From contig NZ_JAFREM010000012.1 of the NCBI RefSeq assembly GCF_017377575.1, positions 1 through 64,000 of the forward strand: DNA of 64,000 nt. Reading direction: 5' to 3'. This DNA comes from Candidatus Enterococcus moelleringii (GTDB taxonomy: Bacteria > Bacillota > Bacilli > Lactobacillales > Enterococcaceae). A model generated the notes under the pieces. That model was not told where the DNA came from and made no database searches. It saw only the letters and a list, made by a program, of their open reading frames with translations. Shown here one piece after another: positions 33,361-41,756 of this stretch. Numbering within the stretch: the first letter of the stretch is position 1; the number at the start of each line of letters is the position of its first letter. Position numbers and translations under genes: made by a program.

Positions 33361-34119
33361 TTACACAGGTATCTTTTTGGTAACAGCTTTTAAAGTAGTG
33401 ATCGTTTGCTGGATTTTATCCTCGGTTGCCCGAATGGCCGGCATGGAAACACTTAAGGTGCAGACGATCTTTCTTTGTGCATCGTAAACTGGCAGGGCCA
33501 CACATTTAACTCCGATTTCACATTCCTCATCATCCATTGAGTAACCGTTGGCCTGAATTTCTCTGATTTTCGCTTTAATTGCTTCCTTACTAGTTAATGT
33601 ATGGGTGGTTAATGGAAGAAGCGGTGTGCTATTCAGATAATCATCTAATTCGGCCGTCGTCATCGCTGACAGATACAGCTTACCGGCACCCGTGCAATAC
33701 AACGGCGCCCGTTTACCAATTTTTTGTGTGACATTTAATAGATTGTCCAAACTGTCGATTGATTCAATGTAAACCAATTCCAAGTTGTCGCAAATGGACA
33801 AACAAGTGGCTTCAGCCAGCGAGTTTGAGACTTCCTGCATAAAGGGGCGAATCAATTCCACCATCTCACGATAGATATCCATATTGTTGGCCAGCAGTTG
33901 AAACTTTAAGGAAAGGGAATAGGCGCTGTTCTTTGAATTCTGCTGAATGTAGCCCATTGTTTGCAAAGTATAAATTAGTCTCAAAGCAGTAGCCTTGGGT
34001 AATTCAGTCTGCTTTGAAATATCATTTAAGGCCATTTCTTCACCAGAGGCAGCCATAATCTCAATAATGTTAAAAGCCTTTTGCAGCGAGTGATTGACCT
34101 TTATCTGTTTTTCTTCCAT
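33361..34119 (-). CDS. IclR-family transcriptional regulator
   Basis: 252 residues from the ATG at 34119, chosen because AAGGAG at 34129-34134 is 9 nt away; ATGs further upstream lack such a site. N-terminal winged helix (HSLQKAFNIIEIMAAS, LNDISKQTELPKATALRLIYTL) and C-terminal effector domain with GAGKLYLSAM and DDEECEIGVKCVALPV. It is divergent from the Gcl-like gene, as AllR of E. coli (glyoxylate/allantoin responsive) is near gcl. It probably represses the glyoxylate arm and responds to glyoxylate or allantoin; this is inference. Confidence 0.9.
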   Translation of the reverse strand: MEEKQIKVNHSLQKAFNIIEIMAASGEEMALNDISKQTELPKATALRLIYTLQTMGYIQQNSKNSAYSLSLKFQLLANNMDIYREMVELIRPFMQEVSNSLAEATCLSICDNLELVYIESIDSLDNLLNVTQKIGKRAPLYCTGAGKLYLSAMTTAELDDYLNSTPLLPLTTHTLTSKEAIKAKIREIQANGYSMDDEECEIGVKCVALPVYDAQRKIVCTLSVSMPAIRATEDKIQQTITTLKAVTKKIPV

Positions 34120-34152
34120 ATTATTCAGCTCCTTACGGTTTGCCATGTTCAA

Positions 34153-34269
34153 TTGTTCACTATGAACAAAACGTAAAATCTAGTGACAAAAAAACATCGC
34201 TTTCATTGTTATCCTGATGAGGCCATGATAACATACAATAAAGTGAAACACAATATCACTAAGTGAAAC
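34153..34269. promoter_or_regulatory. Divergent control region between the IclR gene and the carboligase gene
   Basis: Holds the inverted repeat TTGTTC-ACTAT-GAACAA (34153-34169) beside the IclR gene and two exact copies of AAGTGAAAC 20 bp apart (34241-34249, 34261-34269) just before the carboligase start. TACAAT at 34234-34239 may be its -10. IclR proteins bind such short palindromes; the assignment is not tested. Confidence 0.5.
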
Positions 34270-34285
34270 GAAAGAGGGAGATAAT

Positions 34286-35965
34286 ATGAAAGCAGCAGAA
34301 GCGATTGTCCAAATTATGGTAAAAGAAGGAATTACGGATGCCTTTGGAATTCCGGGAGCCGGAATCAATCCGGTCTACAAATATTTAGAAGATGCACCAA
34401 TCGAGCATTTTTGTATGCGTCACGAGGAAGCTTGTATGCACGCAGCTGATGGCTACTACCGCGCTTCTCACAAAATCAGCGCTGCGCTTTGTACCTCTGG
34501 ACCTGGGGCAACCAATTTCGTAACCGGTCTGTATACAGCTCACATTGATTCTATTCCAGTATTGGCCATCACTGGTCAAGCGAATACTTGGCAAATGGAG
34601 CAGGACGCCTTCCAATCAGTAGACATGGAAAGTATCGCTGCCACTGTTTGTAAAAAAGTTTTCTGCATTCGCGATGCGGAAAAAACACCTGAAATTGTAA
34701 AAGAAGCCTTCTATCTAATGCGCTCAGGCAAACCGGGACCGGTCGTACTGGATCTGCCATTGGATATTCAACAAACGGAAATTGATTTTGACATTGATGG
34801 TTATGAACCGGCTGCGATTGAAACCGTTGAAGCAGACGAAGCAAAAATTAAAGAAGCCATCGAAATGATCGAGGCAGCAAAAGCGCCAATTATCATCATG
34901 GGCGGTGGTGTCATTCTATCTCATGCTGAAAAAGAATTGATCGAATTTGCGGAAATGCTGGAAATTCCGATTATCACCACTTACATGGCAAAAGGCGGCG
35001 TGCCGATCGAGCATCCGTTGAACGCTGGACATGCCGGAATTCAAGTAGGTCAGCCAATCGGCAATAAATATTTCTTGGATTCAGATTTGGTTGTCGGTAT
35101 CGGCAATCGTTTCACCGATCGTCATACAGGAAACTTGGATGTTTATCGCAAAGGCCGTAAATTTATCCACATTGATATTGAACAAAAACAAATCGGCAAA
35201 GTCTTTGATCCAGATCTAGGGATTGTCTCAGATGCCAAAAGTGCGATTCAGGCTTTGACTTCAGAAGCAAAAGCCCGCAACTTGGGACCAATTAATAAGC
35301 AAAGAGCTGCGGATCTTCCGAAAACGCGCAAAGAATTGGCACGTAAAACCGATTTTGACGGAACACCTATGATGCCTCATCGGGTATTCCATGAAATGAA
35401 TGCCGGCTTTGATGCCAACACGATGTTTACTGCTGGTTGCGGAATCACCCAAATCTGGAGTGGTCAGCTGCAGGAAATTGATCGTCCGAGAAGATATTTG
35501 CCATCAGGTGGCGCGGGAACGCTAGGTTATGAAATACCTGCTGCCTTTGGTGCAAAAGTTGCTGATCCAGAAGCACAATCAGTAACGGTTCTGGGAGATT
35601 TCGGCTTCACCTTTATGGGAGAAGAAATCGCGGTTGCAGCTGCTTGCAAGAAACCAATCATTGTAATCATCGTGAACAATGCTTATCTTGGCTTGATCCG
35701 TCAAAACCAAAAAGGCGCTTACGGCTTTGAATATGCGGTAGACATGCCTTACAACCAAGATGGCACAATGGATTATATCAAAGTGGCAGAAGGCTTCGGC
35801 TGTCAGGGCGAACGGGTCTTCACACCGGATGAACTGAAAGCAGCCATCAAACGGGCGCAAGATTCCGGCAAAACGTACGTGATTGATGCCATCTGTGTGC
35901 AAGAACAGCTGTGTGACATGGGATCAGCTTTGGACAACGTGAAATCTTTTGTAAGTGCGGATTAA
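34286..35965 (+). CDS. gcl: Glyoxylate carboligase-like ThDP enzyme
   Basis: 559 residues, three-domain ThDP fold: N-terminal PYR domain (FGIPGAGINPVYKYL), central domain and C-terminal PP domain (LGDFGFTFMGEEIAVAAACKKPIIVIIVNNAYLG with the GDG-like GDF and the N-N metal ligands). Position downstream of an IclR gene and ahead of isomerase, reductase and glycerate kinase genes indicates tartronate-semialdehyde synthase (2 glyoxylate to tartronate semialdehyde + CO2). Oddly, residue 47 is Glu (RHEE), where E. coli Gcl has Val51 (RHVE), so the canonical catalytic Glu is restored. Acetolactate synthase is the alternative. Confidence 0.8.
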   Translation: MKAAEAIVQIMVKEGITDAFGIPGAGINPVYKYLEDAPIEHFCMRHEEACMHAADGYYRASHKISAALCTSGPGATNFVTGLYTAHIDSIPVLAITGQANTWQMEQDAFQSVDMESIAATVCKKVFCIRDAEKTPEIVKEAFYLMRSGKPGPVVLDLPLDIQQTEIDFDIDGYEPAAIETVEADEAKIKEAIEMIEAAKAPIIIMGGGVILSHAEKELIEFAEMLEIPIITTYMAKGGVPIEHPLNAGHAGIQVGQPIGNKYFLDSDLVVGIGNRFTDRHTGNLDVYRKGRKFIHIDIEQKQIGKVFDPDLGIVSDAKSAIQALTSEAKARNLGPINKQRAADLPKTRKELARKTDFDGTPMMPHRVFHEMNAGFDANTMFTAGCGITQIWSGQLQEIDRPRRYLPSGGAGTLGYEIPAAFGAKVADPEAQSVTVLGDFGFTFMGEEIAVAAACKKPIIVIIVNNAYLGLIRQNQKGAYGFEYAVDMPYNQDGTMDYIKVAEGFGCQGERVFTPDELKAAIKRAQDSGKTYVIDAICVQEQLCDMGSALDNVKSFVSAD

Positions 35966-36062
35966 TAAAGAAAATAGATTGGCAACTCCTCTTTCGAAAA
36001 GAAGGCATACAAAGCTTTCTTTTCGAAGGTCTAAAAAATTGATAAAGAAAAGAGTGATTCAG

Positions 36063-36965
36063 ATGCAAGAGAGTATTCATAAATATTTTGATATGGGATT
36101 AATTCAATGGATGAGTTATCCGCCGCAGCGCTATGAGTTGTTGGATACCGTGACGAAAGTGGCTCGTGACCCGTTTTTTAATGCAATTGAAATGACCCAA
36201 ATTAATGATGATAGTCAACGAGAAGCAGCTAGAGATTTATTGGCGCAAAGCCATATGCGGGTTTGCTACGGGGCACAACCTAGACTATTGGGACCAGGAC
36301 TAAATCCCAATGCGATCGATGAAGAAGATCGATTGAAAGCAGAAAAAACGTTATTGGAAGCTATTGATGAAGCAGATTATCTTGGCGCTAAAGGGATTGC
36401 CTTTTTAGCTGGCAAATGGGCGGAAGAGACCAAAGAAGAAGCCTATGAACAATTATTAAAAACGACGCGCAATCTGTGTTCTTATGCAGCCAAAAAAGAG
36501 ATGATGGTGGAATTGGAAATTTTCGATTACGACATGGACAAATGTTCCTTGATTGGTCCAGCACCGTTAGCCGCTCGTTTTGCTGGCGATGTTCGTTTGA
36601 CTCATAATAATTTTGGTTTGATTGTCGATTTATCTCATTTCCCGACAACCTATGAAACCAGTAAATATGTGATCCAATGTACCAAACCTTATATTACTCA
36701 TTTGCATATTGGCAATAATGTCGTCAAAGAAGGCTGCGAATGCTACGGCGATTTGCATCCCCGCTTTGGTTATCCTGACAGTGCTAACGATGTGCCAGAA
36801 TTATTGGATTTCTTCCAAGTACTTAAAAATGAAGGATTTTTGGATGAACGTGACCCAATTGTTTTGTCCTTTGAAGTTCAACCTCGTCCCCATGAAGACG
36901 GCGATATCATTGTTGCGAACACGAAGCGTGTAATTGAACGTGCTTGGTCACTTTTAGAAGATTAG
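36063..36965 (+). CDS. hyi: Hydroxypyruvate isomerase-like TIM-barrel protein
   Basis: 300 residues from the ATG at 36063; the longer frame from 35955 runs through a strong hairpin (35991-36029) and has no ribosome binding site. Sugar-phosphate isomerase/epimerase fold: metal ligands probably Glu in VELEIFDYD, Asp and His in VDLSHFP, His in HLHIGNN and Glu in SFEVQPRPHEDG. It is longer than E. coli Hyi (258). Between a carboligase and a reductase it should convert tartronate semialdehyde to hydroxypyruvate. Other xylose-isomerase-like activities remain possible. Confidence 0.68.
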   Translation: MQESIHKYFDMGLIQWMSYPPQRYELLDTVTKVARDPFFNAIEMTQINDDSQREAARDLLAQSHMRVCYGAQPRLLGPGLNPNAIDEEDRLKAEKTLLEAIDEADYLGAKGIAFLAGKWAEETKEEAYEQLLKTTRNLCSYAAKKEMMVELEIFDYDMDKCSLIGPAPLAARFAGDVRLTHNNFGLIVDLSHFPTTYETSKYVIQCTKPYITHLHIGNNVVKEGCECYGDLHPRFGYPDSANDVPELLDFFQVLKNEGFLDERDPIVLSFEVQPRPHEDGDIIVANTKRVIERAWSLLED

Positions 36966-36979
36966 AAAGGAAGATTTCG

Positions 36980-37936
36980 ATGAAAATTGTTGTATTGGAT
37001 GGCTATACCGAAAATCCTGGCGATTTGAGCTGGGATGCGTTAGAACAATTAGGAGAATTGAAAGTTTACGATCGCACGCCCCAGGAAAATGTGCTGGAAC
37101 GAATCGGCGATGCAGAAATCGTGTTAGTCAATAAAGTACAGTTGACTAAAGAAATTTTAGAAAAAGCAGCGAATATCAAATATGTAGGTGTTTTAGCAAC
37201 GGGCTATAATGTGGTAGATGTAGAAGCGGCTAAAGCTTTAGGAATTGTCGTAACAAATATTCCAACTTACGGAACAGACACTGTAGCTCAATATGCAATC
37301 GCTCTATTGTTGGAGCTCTGCCATCAAATTGGTGCGCATTCTAATTCAGTTAAGCGAGGCGATTGGACCAACAATTTGGACTGGTGTTACTGGAATTCAC
37401 CCCAAATGGAATTAGCCAATAAAACGATGGGAATTGTCGGCTTTGGCCGAATTGGTCAAAAAGTTGGTAAAATTGCTCAAGCGCTAGGCATGAATGTCAT
37501 TGCTAACGATAAAGGAATTAAAGCAGATACTTTTGAGGGCGCTAAAATGGTCGATTTGGATCAATTGTATGCGGAAGCGGATGTGATTTCACTGCATTGC
37601 CCACTATTCCCAGATACAGAAGGAATGATCAATAGCGAAACAATTGCCAAAATGAAGGACGGCGTGTTGATTATCAACGACTCTCGCGGACAGTTAGTTA
37701 ACGAAGCTGATCTGAAAGCTGGACTAAATTCCGGCAAAATCGGCGGAGCAGCTGTGGATGTCGTTTCAACCGAACCGATTCAAATGGACAATCCTTTATT
37801 AAAAGCCAAAAATATTATTATTACTCCCCATATGGCCTGGGGTTCCAAAGAAGCGCGTACGCGTTTAATGAACATTGCGGTTGAGAATGTTCAAAAGTTC
37901 CAACAAGGTACGCCTGAAAATGTAGTAAATCCTTAG
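36980..37936 (+). CDS. D-2-hydroxyacid dehydrogenase, probable hydroxypyruvate reductase
   Basis: 318 residues from the ATG at 36980 (AAAGGAAG upstream). NAD-binding GFGRIGQKVG, the catalytic Arg in INDSRGQLVNE, Glu in VVSTEP and His in ITPHMAWGS match the glycerate/hydroxypyruvate dehydrogenase group. It would reduce hydroxypyruvate from the isomerase to D-glycerate. This replaces the tartronate semialdehyde reductase (GlxR) that E. coli uses at this step; no GlxR-type gene is in the window. Confidence 0.88.
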   Translation: MKIVVLDGYTENPGDLSWDALEQLGELKVYDRTPQENVLERIGDAEIVLVNKVQLTKEILEKAANIKYVGVLATGYNVVDVEAAKALGIVVTNIPTYGTDTVAQYAIALLLELCHQIGAHSNSVKRGDWTNNLDWCYWNSPQMELANKTMGIVGFGRIGQKVGKIAQALGMNVIANDKGIKADTFEGAKMVDLDQLYAEADVISLHCPLFPDTEGMINSETIAKMKDGVLIINDSRGQLVNEADLKAGLNSGKIGGAAVDVVSTEPIQMDNPLLKAKNIIITPHMAWGSKEARTRLMNIAVENVQKFQQGTPENVVNP

Positions 37937-37954
37937 ACTAAAGGAGGAATTTCG

Positions 37955-39088
37955 ATGAATATTTTAATTGCCATGGATTCCTTCAAGGGCAGCGTCACTT
38001 CGTTAGAAGCTGGCGCTGCTGTAAAACAAGGGATAGTAAATGCCGGATTAACAGCTGAAACTGTAATTTTACCAGTGGCAGATGGCGGTGAAGGGACGAT
38101 TGAAGCCTTTGTTGATCAAACAAACGGCAGAACTCAGACCCTCACAGTTACCGGTCCGTTGGGAGAAAAAGTTGAAGCTGCTTTTGGAGTGATTGGAGAC
38201 CAGGCCATCATTGAAGTAGCGGAAACCTCCGGAATTACTTTAGTGAAGAAAGCTGATCTGAATCCTTGGAGGGCCACCAGCTTTGGTTTAGGTGAGTTGA
38301 TCAAAAAATTGATTTCTGATGGACAGCGCAAGTTCATTGTCGGTTTAGGCGGCAGTGCTACTAATGACGGTGGACTGGGAATGCTGCAGGCTTTGGGTTA
38401 TCGCTTTATTGGAAAAGATGGCTCAGAAATCGGGCGAAATATTTGTGAAATAGAACACATGTCTTCGGTCGATGACAGCCAAGTTTTACCAGCCTTAAAG
38501 AAATGTCACTTCTTGATTGCCAGTGATGTGACTAATCCTTTAGTAGGCGAGAATGGAGCTACCGCGATTTTTGGACCGCAAAAGGGTGTGAAGGAAGCTG
38601 AGATTAAACAAATAGATCAGTTGCTGCAGCATTTTGCTGAAGTCACCACTGACTATGTACAAAAAGATGTCTCCGAAATTCCTGGAGCAGGAGCCGCTGG
38701 CGGCTTAGGCTTTGCTTTTATTGCCTATTTGCAAGCAGAAATACAACCAGGCTTTCCGTTATTAGCTAAAGAAAAGAATTTGGCAGAAAAAATTAAAGCT
38801 GCTGATTTAGTCATTACCGGTGAAGGGCGCTTGGATGCTCAATCGGTGATGGGGAAGGTTCCTTCCGCTTTAGCGAAGTTAGCTCAAAAAGAAGCAAAAC
38901 CAATTATTGCGATTGCTGGCAGCGTGTCTGACGATGTGGGCCAATGCAATGCCCACGGAATTGATGCCTTTTTCCCAATCATTCGTCAAATTGCTCCAGA
39001 AGAGGAAACATTGAAAAAAGAAACTACGGTGGAAAGTATCCGTCAAACAGCTGAGCAGCTGTTTCGTTTTTATCAAAAAATGAAGTGA
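37955..39088 (+). CDS. glxK: Glycerate kinase
   Basis: 377 residues, glycerate kinase family 1 (GarK/GlxK). Conserved MDSFKGSVTSLEA, PVADGGEGTIEAF, GLGGSATNDGGLGMLQALG, SDVTNPL and ITGEGRLDAQSVMGKVP blocks are all present and the length is normal. It phosphorylates D-glycerate to 2-phosphoglycerate, linking the glyoxylate arm to glycolysis. AAAGGAGG precedes the ATG; 18 bp separate it from the dehydrogenase. Confidence 0.95.
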   Translation: MNILIAMDSFKGSVTSLEAGAAVKQGIVNAGLTAETVILPVADGGEGTIEAFVDQTNGRTQTLTVTGPLGEKVEAAFGVIGDQAIIEVAETSGITLVKKADLNPWRATSFGLGELIKKLISDGQRKFIVGLGGSATNDGGLGMLQALGYRFIGKDGSEIGRNICEIEHMSSVDDSQVLPALKKCHFLIASDVTNPLVGENGATAIFGPQKGVKEAEIKQIDQLLQHFAEVTTDYVQKDVSEIPGAGAAGGLGFAFIAYLQAEIQPGFPLLAKEKNLAEKIKAADLVITGEGRLDAQSVMGKVPSALAKLAQKEAKPIIAIAGSVSDDVGQCNAHGIDAFFPIIRQIAPEEETLKKETTVESIRQTAEQLFRFYQKMK

Positions 39089-39103
39089 AAGAAGGAAAAA
39101 CCT

Positions 39104-39466
39104 ATGTCAAAATCAAAAATTGAAGATCGTCTGTTTAAAATTAGTGAGTTGGCTTGTTTTGATCCTAACGAAGGGAAAAAATCTTTCTTCTATGAAACGG
39201 ATAAAACTGCTGGGGCACTCTGGTGTTTGGAGCCAGGCCAAACGGTATTCAAGCATTCCCATACTACTTCTGATGATCTATGGATTTGTGTTCAAGGAAC
39301 GGGCACCTTTTATCCTGGTTTTGATGAAGAGGTGGAAATTACCAAAGGGGATTTGATTATCTCCCGACCAGGCGAACAGCATGGAATGAAGAACACTGGG
39401 GATGAGCGTTTTGTCTTTGTAGGAGTTGCCGGACCGCATCCGATGGACCTAATTGTACACGACTAA
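39104..39466 (+). CDS. Single-domain cupin protein
   Basis: 120 residues forming one cupin barrel: motif 1 around HSHTTSDDLWICVQGTG, motif 2 GDLIISRPGEQHGMKN. Metal-binding His are present. Last gene of the carboligase operon, 15 bp after glycerate kinase. AllA (ureidoglycolate lyase), absent elsewhere, also has a cupin-like fold but is about 160 residues; I see no specific AllA signature. It may be a sugar-acid isomerase, a small lyase or a binding protein. Confidence 0.8.
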   Translation: MSKSKIEDRLFKISELACFDPNEGKKSFFYETDKTAGALWCLEPGQTVFKHSHTTSDDLWICVQGTGTFYPGFDEEVEITKGDLIISRPGEQHGMKNTGDERFVFVGVAGPHPMDLIVHD

Positions 39467-39491
39467 GCTGGATGTTTATCCGGCTTTTTTG
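39465..39491 (+). terminator. Terminator of the glyoxylate operon
   Basis: AGCTGGAT/ATCCGGCT stem with a 4-nt loop, then T6. Confidence 0.8.
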
Positions 39492-39544
39492 TTGTCTAAG
39501 CAGTGTTGAAAAGATTGAAGCTTTTTGAGAAAGTAAATTTGTTG

Positions 39545-39604
39545 TTGACAACCTCTTACATACCGAGGTATGATGCTTTTAGATACTATTGGTATGTAAG
39601 AGGT
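39545..39604 (+). promoter_or_regulatory. tetR promoter and operator
   Basis: TTGACA at 39545-39550 and TATGAT at 39569-39574 flank CCTCTTACATACC (39551-39563), whose exact inverted copy GGTATGTAAGAGG is at 39592-39604. A CATACC-GA-GGTATG palindrome lies in the spacer. The placement fits autorepression by the TetR protein. Confidence 0.72.
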
Positions 39605-39611
39605 GGAATAA

Positions 39612-40241
39612 ATGGGAAGAGGACGTAATCCTGAACAAACTCGGCAGAAAATTTTAGAAGTAGCTGAGAAACTCTTTTTGGAGAAAGGCTACGATGATAC
39701 AACGATTCAGGACATTATTGATGGCCTAGGAGGAATGACCAAAGGTGTTATTTACCACCATTTCAAATCTAAGTTTAATATTTTAGAAACCTTGATGTCC
39801 GAAGTAGGGGATACAACAGCATTTATCGACTGGCAGGGGAATACGGGAATGGAAAAACTGCAAAATTCGATGGAGCGGTCTTTTACCTCCTATAAAAAAC
39901 AAAGTATAGGCTATTCGGCTGCCATTACCTTACGAAGTCCGCGGATTATAGGCGAAAACTACCTGCAATTATTTAGTGAAAGTGTTCCTCAAATTAAAGC
40001 GATAGTTGAGGAAGGGGTCCAGGATGGATCAATTCAAACGGATTTTCCGGAAGAAATTGCTGAACTGATGCTGCTGACTATGAATTTGTGGATTGGTTTT
40101 CAAACCAGTGAGCTTTCCGAAGCTGCTTTAAGGAGAAAAATGCTATTTGTCAAACAGTTGTTTGACGGTATTGGTGTACCATTGATCAGCGATGAACTGC
40201 TGGAAGAAAGCTACAAATTATTTGCTGTATTAAAAAAATAG
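39612..40241 (+). CDS. TetR-family repressor
   Basis: 209 residues. N-terminal TetR DNA-binding domain: TRQKILEVAEKLFLEKGYDDTTIQDIIDGLG, then KGVIYHHFKSKFNILE. C-terminal ligand domain is variable. Related operator sequences (CATACC...) lie before this gene and before the ABC operon that follows, so it probably represses both. It opens a module with an ABC exporter and an MFS exporter that has no clear link to allantoin. Confidence 0.9.
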   Translation: MGRGRNPEQTRQKILEVAEKLFLEKGYDDTTIQDIIDGLGGMTKGVIYHHFKSKFNILETLMSEVGDTTAFIDWQGNTGMEKLQNSMERSFTSYKKQSIGYSAAITLRSPRIIGENYLQLFSESVPQIKAIVEEGVQDGSIQTDFPEEIAELMLLTMNLWIGFQTSELSEAALRRKMLFVKQLFDGIGVPLISDELLEESYKLFAVLKK

Positions 40242-40266
40242 TCTGCTTGTCAGCTATTTTTTTAGA

Positions 40267-40326
40267 TAAATACATACCGTGGGTAGGTATATTTTTTTAT
40301 CAGGATACATACCGATAGTATGCAAA
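40267..40326 (+). promoter_or_regulatory. Operators upstream of the ABC export operon
   Basis: Two copies of ATACATACCG (about 40270 and 40305), each followed by a partial inverted copy (GGTAGGTAT, AGTATG). They match the TetR operator at 39551-39574. Confidence 0.6.
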
Positions 40327-40344
40327 ATGAAAGGAAGTTATGTA

Positions 40345-41049
40345 TTGGAAAAAGCACTTACGATTACACGTTTAGAAAAGAATTACGGGACAAAAGAGGT
40401 ACTTAGAGGAATTGACCTGACCGTTGATCAGGGAGAAATTTTTGTTTTATTGGGAAAAAATGGTGCTGGGAAGTCCACCTTGTTTAAGATTTTAACAGGA
40501 TTAGCCAAGGAAACTGGCGGAAGTTTCCGGTTTTTCGGTCAAGACTACGATTTGCAAACTGATAGTAAAAAGATTGGCTTTAACATTAATGATCCAGTCT
40601 TCCATGAAAATTTAAGCGGCAGAAAAAATTTAGAGATTCACTGTGCCTATATGCAAGTTTCAGATGCTAAAGTTGATTATTGGCTCAATTTGCTAGGGCT
40701 GAAAAGTGACGATAGTCCAGTTAAAAGCTATTCAACCGGGATGCGTCAACGTTTGGCCTTAACTCGCTGCTTGGTTCACGATCCTGCGATCTTAATTATT
40801 GATGAACCTTTAAATGGTCTTGACCCAAGAGGGATTCGCGAATTCCGTCAGCTGATCGAAGAAATTGCAGAAATGAACAAGACAATTGTGATGTCCAGTC
40901 ACATCTTAGCGGAGGTGGAGGCCATCGCTACACGAATCGCGGTCATTTCTGATGGTGAAATTGTTTTGAATCAAACGAAGCAGCAGCTGGTTCATGATCA
41001 AGGAACCAACTTTGAAGATTACTTAATTGATAAAATGGAGGGCATCTAA
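40345..41049 (+). CDS. ABC transporter ATP-binding protein
   Basis: 234 residues from the TTG at 40345, preferred because AAAGGAAG at 40330-40337 is 7 nt before it; an ATG at 40327 precedes that site. Walker A GKNGAGKST, signature YSTGMRQR, Walker B LIIDEPLNGLDPRG and the H-loop SSHILAE are present. CcmA/drug-export-type ATPase. The permease follows after 1 bp. Confidence 0.9.
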   Translation: MEKALTITRLEKNYGTKEVLRGIDLTVDQGEIFVLLGKNGAGKSTLFKILTGLAKETGGSFRFFGQDYDLQTDSKKIGFNINDPVFHENLSGRKNLEIHCAYMQVSDAKVDYWLNLLGLKSDDSPVKSYSTGMRQRLALTRCLVHDPAILIIDEPLNGLDPRGIREFRQLIEEIAEMNKTIVMSSHILAEVEAIATRIAVISDGEIVLNQTKQQLVHDQGTNFEDYLIDKMEGI

Positions 41050-41050
41050 T

Positions 41051-41755
41051 ATGAATCTAGTACAAATCGAGCGTCAAAAGAAACCATTGAAACCTTATCT
41101 GATAACAGCAGCGATCATTCCAATCTTCAGCTTATTGCTGGTCTACTTGATGGCAATCATTGCCCAGTATGAAATGTCCGAACCGATTCCCAATCAGGTA
41201 AATACCAGTTCTTATGTCTTTTTCGGACAAATTTCCTTCATCGGCAATGTAGCTGGTTTTGTATGCTTAGGTGCAACGATGTTGGTTAAATATGTGATGG
41301 AAGCTTACTCCGAACGCAATATTTATTTGACTCTTGGATACCCGGTCTCACGAACAAAGGTTTTTGCCAGCAAATTATTCTTATGCTTGTCGGTAATCGG
41401 TATTGGCGTTTTTGTCAGTATTTTCGTTACGAATACGTTGTTTTTCATCTCTGAGTCCTTTTACCAATTAGTGGATGACCAGTTATCTTTTCAAAGTGTA
41501 CTTAGTCAGCTGCCACTGATGTTTACCGGAGTTATCTTGGTGATCGCCATCTGTCTAATCGCTTTATTTATCGGCTGGCTGAAGAATTCGATTCCGTTGG
41601 TGATTATTTCAGCCATCCTGTTGTACAGTATTCCCAGCAATTTATTTTCAAGCGGGAATACGTTGATTATGGTTGTTTTAGCAGTAGTCTTGTTCGTTAT
41701 TAGTTTAGTAGTGGTCAATGTGTTGAAAAACAAAGTCCTGCGATTGGAGGCATAA
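41051..41755 (+). CDS. ABC-2-type permease subunit
   Basis: 234 residues from the ATG at 41051 with GGAGGGC upstream. Six membrane segments with the ABC-2 arrangement, including a YSERNIYLTLGYPVSRTKVFASKLF cytoplasmic coupling region. It pairs with the preceding ATPase. Substrate unknown. Confidence 0.85.
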   Translation: MNLVQIERQKKPLKPYLITAAIIPIFSLLLVYLMAIIAQYEMSEPIPNQVNTSSYVFFGQISFIGNVAGFVCLGATMLVKYVMEAYSERNIYLTLGYPVSRTKVFASKLFLCLSVIGIGVFVSIFVTNTLFFISESFYQLVDDQLSFQSVLSQLPLMFTGVILVIAICLIALFIGWLKNSIPLVIISAILLYSIPSNLFSSGNTLIMVVLAVVLFVISLVVVNVLKNKVLRLEA

Positions 41756-41756
41756 G

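Noticed and set aside
35955-36062. Upstream start for the Hyi-like gene
   Set aside because: The added 36 residues are read through a strong intergenic hairpin (35991-36029) and no ribosome binding site is present.
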